From NCBI GenBank assembly GCA_046050125.1, contig JBJOQB010000077.1, positions 1 to 6,651 of the forward strand: a stretch of 6,651 bases of DNA. Reading direction: 5' to 3'. This DNA is from JAHFQJ01 sp046050125 (lineage in GTDB: Bacteria > Pseudomonadota > Gammaproteobacteria > Burkholderiales > Burkholderiaceae). Position numbers and translations under genes: made by a program. Positions 1 to 6,651 of this stretch are shown here, piece by piece (the stretch's first letter is position 1; each line of letters begins with the position of its first letter). Under the pieces are notes generated by a model. That model had not been told where the DNA came from. It made no database searches and worked only from the letters and a program-made list of their open reading frames with translations.

Positions 1-3000
1 GATAATATATCATCACAAAATAATTTAAATGATAATTTATCTACAAGTTTAGAAATTGATATAAATTTAGGCGATATATCTGATAATGATATAGAAAATA
101 ATGTAGACGATGATAATCATCAAGATAATGAATTGTGGGAAATTTTTAAAGAAGAGCAACAAGATTTATTAACCCAATTGCAAAAATATCGTGATGAATG
201 GAAAAAAGATATAGAAAACAAAGATGTAGTTTTTTCAATTCGTAGATGTTATCACACTTTTAAAGGTTCATTTAGAATGCTTGAGTTAAATCATCAAGCA
301 AAATCTAGCAGTAATATTGAACAAATCTTTAATAAGTATATTAGCCAAAAAGATGTAGAAGTAAATATATTATTTCAATTAATTGAAATAAGTTTAATTG
401 CTTTAGCTGAATTAAGAAATGTATCAAATCAGCATTTAGAAGAAATTAATAGCATTTGTGATATATATTTATCTAAGGAAACTGTTAATTTAAACTTAAA
501 TACTAATACAAATAATTTAACACAAATCAATTCAGAAACTCCTGCAAACATTCATCAAGATAATAAGATAATTTTTAAACAAAATTTATTATTTATCTAT
601 ATTCATGAAGTTGAGCAAATTCTACATTCTTTAGAGCCACCACTACAACAGAGAAATGCTAAAGAATTTTTAAAAATAATGCATAAAATTGAAGGTGGTA
701 GCTCAACTGCAAACTGTGTTTGTATGCAAGAATGGTGTAAATATATTAGAAAAGCAATTAGTATATATCGTTCAAGCAATAAAATATCTGAAGTTGTTGC
801 AACTCTTGTGCAATATGCAGTTTACATTGCTTATGATATTCCCAAAACACTTAATATTGATAATTTGCATGAAGGCTTAACCGCAGATAATAAAGCATTT
901 TTAGAACAAATTGTAGAAAAAGCAGAAGAAGACGCTAAAGAAAATGGAAATCTTGCAAATGAAACAGATGAGGATAGACAAAGAGAGCTAGAAGAACAAT
1001 CAAATTTTGATATAAGCCTAGAATCAGATATCAGTCATTGTACAATTGATACTAAAAATGATGATAGAAATGACTTTAGAACAAGTACTAATATAGCGAA
1101 TTCTTCTAATTCTAGTACTATACCAATAAAAAATTATACTAATAATGTTGAAAATGTAAATAATCAAGCCAATCACGCATACCCTAGTAATGATAATCCT
1201 CCTCAAGCAAAATCTACAAATGTAGAAGGTATTATTGATAATACGGGCATGAGCAATTTAAATACTATTGATATTGAATTAGTATCATTATTCATTGAAG
1301 AAGCTCAAACATTACATTCTACAATTAATCAAAATATTGATAGCCTTTATGCTGATAATAATTCAACCAAGGAAATACTACGAGCATTGCATACACTAAA
1401 AGGTGGTGCAAGAATGGTGGGGATTAATAATTTGGGGGAACAATATCATTTACTAGAAGATGATGTAGCTCAACATGTTAATATTAATACTATTCAACAA
1501 AAACTACTGGATTTATCACAACAACTTGATTACATTGCACAACAAGCGATGTTAAATCAATCAAATTTGAATATGCAAACTTTTGGCATATTACCAATGT
1601 CGGTTAGTAATAATCAAAATTACACATATCAACCAGATGTAAATACTACTCACGAAAATCAGTTTAGTGATATTGGTTTAATCAAAAATGAGCAAGAAGA
1701 AAATAACTTAAATAATCTAAATAATAAACCATCATCAAATTCACAAAAAACAGAAAAACCAGAAACATTAGAAAAATCTTGGTATTTAAAAGTTGATAAT
1801 AAAAAACTTGGCGAATTCATTGAGAAATCTTACCATGTTGAAGTCTATATTGCGAAAGTTAATACTAAGTTACGTGATTTAATATCACAAATACAAACGA
1901 CATTTGCACCACTACAGCAAATGAATAATATTTTAAGTCAAATTACTTTGCAAGAACATAAAAAAGTTGAAGAATTACTATCAAATGCTAGAAACCCAGA
2001 TAGTAAACAAAGTAATATGGATAGCTTAGAATTTGATACATTTTCACAATTACAAATTCAACTAAATCAAGGGCAAAATGTAAATAATTCAATTATTGCT
2101 CAACAAGAATATATTTTAGAATGTTTAACTAACATAAATGATTTAATTAATTCATTACTATACTACCACACTACAGATATTCAACATGGATTAATTCATT
2201 TATCTTTATTAAGTTTTGACCAAATTACACCAAAGCTTCATCAAACATGCCAACAAGTTGCAAGGGAACAAAAAAAACAAGTAAAACTTGAGCTAAGCGG
2301 AGAATCAATTCGTGTAAGTAAAATGATTTTAGAAGGTGTGAGTTTTGCATTTGAGCATTTAATTCGTAACTCAATTAAGCATGGAATTGAAGACCCTGAA
2401 ACTAGAGTAAAAAATAATAAAAAAGAATTTGGTAAAATTAATATTAATATTCAACAGCAAGGCGAGTACATGCACATCAATTTTAGAGATGATGGGCAAG
2501 GTATTGATACTAAAGCAGTAAGAAGAAGAGCGATTGAAAATAATTGGCTTTCAGAAGATGATGAAGTATGCCTTGAACAATTAATTTCATTTATTCTTCA
2601 ACCAGGGTTTAGCACAGCACAAGATTTATCACAAACCGCAGGGCGAGGAATTGGTTTAGATGCAGTGGTGGCTTACATTCGTGAAATTGGCGGAGAGGTT
2701 AGCGTAGTAACACATGTTAATTTAGGCTTTTCAATTAGCATGATATTCCCACTAAAATCATTTGTCAGCGATATATTAGTATGTAAAGTTGGTGATTACA
2801 GCTTTGGGACATTATTAAATAATATTAATAAAGTAGGTTTAGATAAAATAATTGGTGGCTCAATATCAGAAAATATAGCAGGTGTTAAGGAAAGAGAAAA
2901 AGAAAATTTCAATGCAACTTATCTTTCAATGTTTGATTTATTTGGCAAAAAAAATGAGCATGCGAAAGAACATAAACAGTATATTGTGTTAAATACGCAT

Positions 3001-3756
3001 AATGAAAGCTATCATTTAGGTTTAGATGAAACTGTATTACATAAATCAATGTATATTCGAAAAGCAGCTATTCCATATGAAAATGAAAGTTTAGTAGGAA
3101 TTAGTATTATCAATTTTACTGAAATTTTACCTATATACAATCTTGAAATGCTTGTAAAAGCTTATAATAATCATTATACATATGAAACTGATATTGATAC
3201 ATTACAGTTCAATAATGTTAAAAGCGTAGATAATACAAAATCAGCATTTGATGTAGCAGAAGAATACTCAACAGAAAATATTGATGAAAATATTAGTTAT
3301 AGCAATGTAAATGAAATTGTCGACAACACAAGTTATGAAGATAATCACAGCCACATCATGGTAGTAGATGATTCATCAACCTTGCGTTTTACAACTCAAA
3401 GAATACTAAAAAAATACAACTACGAAGTAACATTAGCGATTGATGGCGTTGAAGCAGTAGAAAAAATTGAAGATATGCAAAATAACAATAAACACATAGA
3501 TTTGTTCTTAGTTGATATTGAAATGCCACGCATGGACGGATTCGAGCTAATTTCTGTAATTCGTAGTAATCCAATTCATGCTACAACCCCAATTATTGTT
3601 ATATCATCAAGGCAGATTGAAAAATACCAACAGCAAGTATATGACCTCGGGGCAAATGACTTTTTAGGCAAGCCATACCAAACAGCACAATTGATGTCGC
3701 ATATTACACGTGAGCTTACCAAAGCAAATATTAATCGTAAATATACTAATATTTAG
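1..3756 (+). CDS. chpA: ChpA/PilL-type hybrid chemosensory histidine kinase (5'-truncated by window)
   Basis: This is the sensor kinase core of a Chp/Pil-type chemosensory system, which in relatives controls type IV pilus twitching and cAMP levels from the cytoplasmic face of the membrane. The frame is open from base 1, so 1251 residues are visible and the true start is upstream. Counting from base 1, Hpt modules carry phosphoacceptor-like histidines at H85 (HTFKGS), H228 (HKIEGG) and H464 (HTLKGG). They are joined by Asn/Ser/Asp-rich linkers. A CheA-like dimerisation region (about 590-735) leads into the ATPase domain, with N-box N790, G1 DDGQGID at 830-836 and G2 GRGIGLD at 881-887. A CheW-like domain spans about 921-1055. 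A receiver follows, with acidic pair D1123/D1124, phosphoacceptor D1172, S1203 and K1224 (GKPY). Each catalytic part looks intact. P. aeruginosa ChpA is about 2470 residues, so more Hpt modules probably lie upstream. No hairpin terminator is visible after the TAG stop. The domain order makes ChpA much likelier than an ordinary CheA. Confidence 0.93.
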   Translation, partial: DNISSQNNLNDNLSTSLEIDINLGDISDNDIENNVDDDNHQDNELWEIFKEEQQDLLTQLQKYRDEWKKDIENKDVVFSIRRCYHTFKGSFRMLELNHQAKSSSNIEQIFNKYISQKDVEVNILFQLIEISLIALAELRNVSNQHLEEINSICDIYLSKETVNLNLNTNTNNLTQINSETPANIHQDNKIIFKQNLLFIYIHEVEQILHSLEPPLQQRNAKEFLKIMHKIEGGSSTANCVCMQEWCKYIRKAISIYRSSNKISEVVATLVQYAVYIAYDIPKTLNIDNLHEGLTADNKAFLEQIVEKAEEDAKENGNLANETDEDRQRELEEQSNFDISLESDISHCTIDTKNDDRNDFRTSTNIANSSNSSTIPIKNYTNNVENVNNQANHAYPSNDNPPQAKSTNVEGIIDNTGMSNLNTIDIELVSLFIEEAQTLHSTINQNIDSLYADNNSTKEILRALHTLKGGARMVGINNLGEQYHLLEDDVAQHVNINTIQQKLLDLSQQLDYIAQQAMLNQSNLNMQTFGILPMSVSNNQNYTYQPDVNTTHENQFSDIGLIKNEQEENNLNNLNNKPSSNSQKTEKPETLEKSWYLKVDNKKLGEFIEKSYHVEVYIAKVNTKLRDLISQIQTTFAPLQQMNNILSQITLQEHKKVEELLSNARNPDSKQSNMDSLEFDTFSQLQIQLNQGQNVNNSIIAQQEYILECLTNINDLINSLLYYHTTDIQHGLIHLSLLSFDQITPKLHQTCQQVAREQKKQVKLELSGESIRVSKMILEGVSFAFEHLIRNSIKHGIEDPETRVKNNKKEFGKININIQQQGEYMHINFRDDGQGIDTKAVRRRAIENNWLSEDDEVCLEQLISFILQPGFSTAQDLSQTAGRGIGLDAVVAYIREIGGEVSVVTHVNLGFSISMIFPLKSFVSDILVCKVGDYSFGTLLNNINKVGLDKIIGGSISENIAGVKEREKENFNATYLSMFDLFGKKNEHAKEHKQYIVLNTHNESYHLGLDETVLHKSMYIRKAAIPYENESLVGISIINFTEILPIYNLEMLVKAYNNHYTYETDIDTLQFNNVKSVDNTKSAFDVAEEYSTENIDENISYSNVNEIVDNTSYEDNHSHIMVVDDSSTLRFTTQRILKKYNYEVTLAIDGVEAVEKIEDMQNNNKHIDLFLVDIEMPRMDGFELISVIRSNPIHATTPIIVISSRQIEKYQQQVYDLGANDFLGKPYQTAQLMSHITRELTKANINRKYTNI

Positions 3757-3825
3757 CTATATAATAATAAATATGATAAAATTTTGGTGCTTTTTGATAA
3801 AATATATTATTCAATAAAACTAGAC

Positions 3826-4602
3826 ATGTCAATCCAAATTGAAATTCAAGACCAAGAAATTAATGATACTAAATATGATGCTATATTAGATATCCAACAA
3901 CTCTGGCAACAAGTACCACAAGAATGGCAATCTCTGATGCAGGATTTTCCTGTATATATATGGCAAAAAATTGATGATGCAATTAATCAAGATAAGCAGA
4001 ATAATATACAAGTTTTTCCATATGATTTTTTTTATGCCTTAAAATATGTAAAACCTCAAGATATTAAAGTAGTAATTTTAGGGCAAGACCCTTACCACAA
4101 TATATTTGGAGATATTCCGCAAGCACATGGTTTAGCTTTTTCTGTACCTCATGGGATTGATATTCCGCCATCATTACGTAATATTGATATTGAATTAAAA
4201 CGTAGCATGAATATTCCAACTCCAAAACATGGTTGCCTTGATAATTGGGTAAAACAAGGAATATTTTTACTTAATAGCATTTTAAGTGTACAAGCACATA
4301 ATCCAGCAAGCCATGCCAGCATTGGTTGGCAAGAGTTTACTGACTATCTGATTACACAATTAGCTAAAAAATATAGCAATATAGTATGGTTGTTATGGGG
4401 TAAGTATGCTCAAAGTAAGATTAAATACATTGATAATAATGATATAAATTCTGAAAATAGAGAGAATAAACATTTAATTTTATGCACAACCCACCCATCT
4501 CCATTATCTGCACACCGTGGATTTTTAGGTTGTGGGCATTTTAGGGAAGCACGTAATTATGTACTAGCAATTCATGGAATTGAGCTAGATTTCTCACGTT
4601 AA
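3826..4602 (+). CDS. ung: Uracil-DNA glycosylase, family 1
   Basis: Removes uracil from DNA, arising from cytosine deamination or dUTP misincorporation, as the first step of base excision repair. The 258-residue protein has the family 1 signatures: GQDPYH at 86-91 with catalytic-water Asp D88, QAHGLAFSVP just after, the LLN block with N150, SHASIGWQEFTD, and the HPSPLSAHRGF loop with catalytic H223. It is somewhat longer than the E. coli enzyme (229 residues). There is a short insertion after GQDPYH (NIFGDIP where E. coli has GPG) and extra Asn-rich residues before the HPSPLS strand. I chose ATG 3826. The frame can be extended to TTG 3784, but those 14 added residues look like translated intergenic DNA. 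Neither start has a clear Shine-Dalgarno site. The gene lies 69 bases after the kinase in the same direction, so it could be read from the kinase transcript or from its own promoter. Confidence 0.95.
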   Translation: MSIQIEIQDQEINDTKYDAILDIQQLWQQVPQEWQSLMQDFPVYIWQKIDDAINQDKQNNIQVFPYDFFYALKYVKPQDIKVVILGQDPYHNIFGDIPQAHGLAFSVPHGIDIPPSLRNIDIELKRSMNIPTPKHGCLDNWVKQGIFLLNSILSVQAHNPASHASIGWQEFTDYLITQLAKKYSNIVWLLWGKYAQSKIKYIDNNDINSENRENKHLILCTTHPSPLSAHRGFLGCGHFREARNYVLAIHGIELDFSR

Positions 4603-4607
4603 TTCAT

Positions 4608-5177
4608 TTATTTATATAAAATATTATTGATATATTCAATTCCATTATTCCATAATCCCAAACCACTATCAGCATTGATATGACCAAAATTACCAATGTT
4701 GATAAATTCACTACCCCAAGCATTTGCACATGACTCTGCAAACTCTATTTGTGCATACTTATCATTTGTACTTGCCACAACAGTGCTTTTAAAAGGTAAT
4801 TTTTGCATACTAATATTACTAAAACCTTGAGCTTGTTGAGGAAATGCGGTAGAGCTTGGTTGTGGAACAGCAACTAATAAAGCACCTGCAATTGGTATAT
4901 TACTATATTTTTTTGCCCATTCTACAATTGTTAAGCAACCTAAACTATGTCCAATTAGTACGATTGGTTTTTGAGATTGTTGATTAATAATAGTATTATT
5001 TACATAGCTAATTATACCTTTTTGTAATTGCTCAACCCAATCATCACATACAGGATTATCCCAATCTGCTTGTTGTATACGTTCAAAATTGTAGTTTTGT
5101 TCCCAAATTGTTTGCCAATGTCCTTCTAGTGAATTTTGAAATCCAGCTAATAAAAATGCTTTTATATTAGATATCAT
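4608..5177 (-). CDS. RBBP9/YdeN-family alpha/beta serine hydrolase
   Basis: A small 189-residue alpha/beta hydrolase with no signal peptide or membrane segment, so probably a cytoplasmic esterase-like enzyme of unknown substrate. The N-terminus has a strand followed by AGFQNSLEGHWQTIWE, matching the family's (P)GxxNSxxGHWQ opening. The nucleophile elbow is GHSLG with S78. The likely acid is D139 (STNDKYA) and the likely base is H166 (NFGHINADSG), giving a complete Ser-Asp-His triad. Length and motif order fit Pfam Ser_hydrolase (RBBP9/YdeN) rather than the larger lipases. The ATG at 5177 is supported by a well-spaced GGAG. The gene stands alone and converges on ung with a 5-base gap, so no partner can be inferred from an operon. 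Family members are poorly characterised in bacteria, and I give no specific reaction. Confidence 0.88.
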   Translation of the reverse strand: MISNIKAFLLAGFQNSLEGHWQTIWEQNYNFERIQQADWDNPVCDDWVEQLQKGIISYVNNTIINQQSQKPIVLIGHSLGCLTIVEWAKKYSNIPIAGALLVAVPQPSSTAFPQQAQGFSNISMQKLPFKSTVVASTNDKYAQIEFAESCANAWGSEFINIGNFGHINADSGLGLWNNGIEYINNILYK

Positions 5178-5185
5178 AAACTTTA

Positions 5186-5189
5186 CTCC
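5186..5189 (-). promoter_or_regulatory. Ribosome binding site of the RBBP9-type hydrolase
   Basis: Read on the minus strand this is GGAG, followed by 8 bases and then the ATG at 5177. It is a good Shine-Dalgarno match in otherwise A/T-only surroundings and fixes the start of the hydrolase. Confidence 0.75.
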
Positions 5190-5362
5190 GAGTATAATTT
5201 TTAACTATTTAACCATTCTACTACTATACAATATACTTCTATGATAAAATTATATTCATATATAAATCCTTTTAATCTCATATTAGTAATATATTTTAAT
5301 TGATTTATGCTCTTATTTTATACTATTTGTCGTATATGGCTTAGTAAAATTGAATCAGTATA

Positions 5363-5388
5363 AGCAATTATTTGCTGTTTAATTATTT
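5363..5388 (+). repeat. Small inverted repeat plus direct repeat in the ATPase leader
   Basis: AGCAA (5363-5367) and TTGCT (5372-5376) form a perfect 5-bp stem with a 4-base loop. AATTATTT occurs at 5366-5373 and again at 5381-5388, a 15-base period, just before the ribosome binding site. This could be an operator or a leader hairpin for the ATPase unit, but short repeats of this kind are expected by chance in DNA this AT-rich. Confidence 0.3.
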
Positions 5389-5395
5389 AGGGGAA
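5389..5395 (+). promoter_or_regulatory. Ribosome binding site of the ATPase gene
   Basis: AGGGGAA stands immediately upstream of the ATG at 5398, a purine-rich Shine-Dalgarno match at close spacing. It supports this start. The translated N-terminus (MIEEITIQGYKSIK) is also the usual beginning of this ATPase family. Confidence 0.7.
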
Positions 5396-5397
5396 AT

Positions 5398-6477
5398 ATG
5401 ATTGAAGAAATTACTATACAAGGCTACAAATCGATAAAAGAATTGAATAATTTTAAGTTAAATCGATTAAACGTGCTAATTGGTGCTAATGGTAGCGGTA
5501 AGAGTAATTTTTTGAGTTTATTTGAGCTTTTAAGAAATATTTGTAAAAAAAATCATCAATTTATTAATATAAAGGGTGGCTGTGATAGATTTTTACATTT
5601 TGGTAGAAAGAGAACTGAAAATATCTATATAACTTTAGATTTTGGGATTAGTAAATATGGCTTGGATTTATTATCTACTGATACAAGACAACTTATAGTA
5701 GGATATGAGCGTGTGTATTTAGACCCTGATAATAAAAGCTCTTATAGAGGAATATCTTGGTCTTCTGGAGCATCAAATCTTGAAGAGTCAAAGCTTCAAA
5801 ATAATACTGAAAAAAATACGATTTTTAATTATATAAAAGATTTTTTAGTTTATCATTTTTGTGATACTGGAGATAAATCTCCAATCAAAAGCACCCCCGC
5901 AATTAATGATAATAAAATTTTCAAACAAGATGGTGCAAATTTAGCTTCTTATTTATTGATGATAAAAAATAAATATCCTAGTTATTATCAAAATATTGTC
6001 CAAACAATTCAGCTAGTTGCTCCATTTTTTCATGATTTTGAGCTCAGAGATAATAATGGTTATACAATGTTAGAATGGTATCATAAAGATGATTTAGATA
6101 CGCCTTTATACCCATCGGTTTTATCAGATGGAACACTACGCTTTATTTGCCTTACAACCTTACTAATGCAACCTGTTGAATTAATCCCAGAAATTGTACT
6201 AATTGATGAGCCTGAACTTGGATTGCACCCATATGCAATTAATATTTTGTACGCAATGCTAGAACAAGTTAGCCAAAATAAACAAATAATTATCACTACC
6301 CATTCAATTGAATTAATCAATCAGTGTAATCTAGATTATATTATAGTAGTTGACCAAGAAGATGGAATATCAAGCTTTAAACGTTATAATCAAGATGAGC
6401 TAAAAAATTGGATAAATGATTACAAGTATAATATCGGAGACATGTGGAAAAGTAATATTATTGGTGGTACTCCATGA
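5398..6477 (+). CDS. OLD-like/AAA_21 family ATPase (COG4637-like), first gene of a candidate defence pair
   Basis: A complete 359-residue ABC-type ATPase of the SMC/RecF-like clade. It opens with the family's typical strand (ITIQGYKSIK). Walker A is GANGSGKS at 29-36 with K35. An ABC-signature-like LSDGT is at 242-246, Walker B LIDEPELGLHP is at 268-278 with catalytic E271, and the switch histidine H302 is in TTHS. The middle, about 90-235, is the variable insert of these ATPases and has no motif I recognise. The end reads GDMWKSNIIGGTP, similar to the tails of ATPases I associate with DUF4276 partners. There is no C-terminal TOPRIM domain, unlike OLD or GajA. Its TGA stop overlaps the next gene's ATG as ATGA, so the two are translationally coupled. 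By analogy the ATPase would sense or bind DNA or a phage product and control the partner. That is inference, and the family also has members with no known role. Confidence 0.85.
   Translation: MIEEITIQGYKSIKELNNFKLNRLNVLIGANGSGKSNFLSLFELLRNICKKNHQFINIKGGCDRFLHFGRKRTENIYITLDFGISKYGLDLLSTDTRQLIVGYERVYLDPDNKSSYRGISWSSGASNLEESKLQNNTEKNTIFNYIKDFLVYHFCDTGDKSPIKSTPAINDNKIFKQDGANLASYLLMIKNKYPSYYQNIVQTIQLVAPFFHDFELRDNNGYTMLEWYHKDDLDTPLYPSVLSDGTLRFICLTTLLMQPVELIPEIVLIDEPELGLHPYAINILYAMLEQVSQNKQIIITTHSIELINQCNLDYIIVVDQEDGISSFKRYNQDELKNWINDYKYNIGDMWKSNIIGGTP
6463..6467 (+). promoter_or_regulatory. Weak ribosome binding site of the DUF4276-type gene
   Basis: GGTGG lies 6 bases before the ATG at 6474, inside the codons for the ATPase's Gly-Gly tail. 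It is a modest Shine-Dalgarno match. Together with the ATGA stop/start overlap it suggests reinitiation by ribosomes finishing the ATPase. Confidence 0.4.
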
Positions 6478-6651
6478 CAAGCTTAGTGATAATTTGTGAA
6501 GGTCAAACTGAAGTATTATTTATAAAGAATATGATTGTGCCATATCTAAAAAGGTATAATATATTTGTAGAAAAAAATGATATTATAAGTTTAGGCGGTG
6601 GCATTAATTTAAGAAAGCTAAAAGAAAAAGTGAATTTTCCGCTTAATCAAG
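6474..6651 (+). CDS. DUF4276-type protein, TOPRIM-like (3'-truncated by window)
   Basis: Only the first 59 codons are present and the frame runs off the right edge. The start is the ATG that overlaps the ATPase stop by ATGA. The visible part begins with a hydrophobic strand followed by ICEGQTE (E9, E13), then a helix-like stretch (VLFIKNMIVPYLKR). A Gly-rich turn (LGGGIN) and a basic segment (RKLKEK) come later. The EGxTE motif right after the first strand is typical of DUF4276 and related TOPRIM-like proteins, where the first Glu is a proposed metal ligand or catalytic residue. The later acidic motif would be outside the window, so nuclease activity cannot be judged. An RloB-like or other TOPRIM family is the main alternative. 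Coupling to the ATPase points to one complex. Confidence 0.7.
   Translation, partial: MTSLVIICEGQTEVLFIKNMIVPYLKRYNIFVEKNDIISLGGGINLRKLKEKVNFPLNQ

Larger units (their letters stand above)
5178..5397. other. Divergent intergenic region between hydrolase and ATPase
   Basis: A 220-base region with no convincing coding frame. It must hold the divergent promoters of the minus-strand hydrolase and the plus-strand ATPase unit. It is so rich in A and T that many -10-like hexamers occur by chance. On the plus strand TTGATT (5300-5305) with TACTAT (5321-5326) is a possible promoter but has only a 15-base spacer. On the minus strand a TATATT lies near 5230, without a good -35 box. A small inverted repeat and an 8-base direct repeat lie close to the ATPase start. 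Confidence 0.6.

Noticed and set aside
133..135. TTG as the start codon of the kinase
   Set aside because: The frame is open back to base 1 and the TTG lies inside the first helix of an Hpt module. It is an internal Leu codon.
689..880. Short open frame of 63 codons on the plus strand inside the kinase
   Set aside because: It overlaps the second Hpt module in another frame and shows no recognisable domain. It is a by-product of the kinase coding sequence.
1024..1206. Short minus-strand open frame opposite the kinase linker
   Set aside because: The Ile-rich product is the expected antisense reading of Asn/Asp codons. It has no support as a gene.
3389..3574. Minus-strand open frame opposite the receiver domain
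   Set aside because: It lies fully within the conserved receiver coding sequence and shows no recognisable motif.
3784..3825. N-terminal 14-residue extension of Ung from TTG
   Set aside because: The added residues do not resemble Ung, no ribosome binding site supports the TTG, and the DNA looks intergenic. ATG 3826 is preferred.
3757..3825. Rho-independent terminator between the kinase and ung
   Set aside because: The segment is A/T repeats without a stem of useful stability, although TTTTT is present near 3791.
5300..5326. TTGATT...TACTAT promoter for the ATPase
   Set aside because: The spacer is only 15 bases and the -10 is imperfect. In DNA this AT-rich the match is not enough to annotate as a promoter.
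6081..6320. Minus-strand open frame with a hydrophobic start opposite the ATPase
   Set aside because: It is antisense to the signature/Walker B region. The apparent hydrophobicity comes from the reverse complement of the ATPase codons.
1..6651. CRISPR arrays, tRNA or rRNA genes, insertion sequences
   Set aside because: No regularly spaced repeats, no tRNA-like cloverleaf segments and no transposase motifs were seen on either strand by eye.

Overview
The window is a very AT-rich stretch of a bacterial chromosome that uses the standard genetic code. It holds five genes, two of them cut by the window edges. The strongest clue to the organism is the first gene, a ChpA/PilL-type hybrid chemosensory kinase of the twitching-motility (type IV pilus) system. 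Such kinases are typical of Gammaproteobacteria such as Pseudomonas and the Moraxellaceae. The base composition is unusually low in GC for those groups, so I suggest an AT-rich gammaproteobacterium but cannot name a genus.

Left part (1-3756, + strand): the C-terminal 1251 residues of the kinase. The reading frame is open from base 1, so the true start lies upstream. Three Hpt modules can be seen, followed by a CheA-like dimerisation/ATPase core, a CheW-like domain and a C-terminal response-regulator receiver. Middle part (3826-5177): ung (family 1 uracil-DNA glycosylase, + strand) faces a small RBBP9/YdeN-type serine hydrolase (- strand). The two genes converge with only 5 bases between their stop codons. 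These three genes look like ordinary chromosomal genes.

Right part (5178-6651): a 220-base intergenic region carries the leader of the hydrolase on one strand. On the other strand it leads to a two-gene unit, an OLD-like/AAA_21 ATPase with an ATGA overlap to the start of a DUF4276-type protein that runs off the window. A stand-alone ABC-type ATPase coupled to a small TOPRIM-like partner resembles the split ATPase-nuclease layout of anti-phage systems (OLD, Gabija and PARIS are the named comparisons). It is the best candidate here for an under-described system, but defence function is inference from architecture only.
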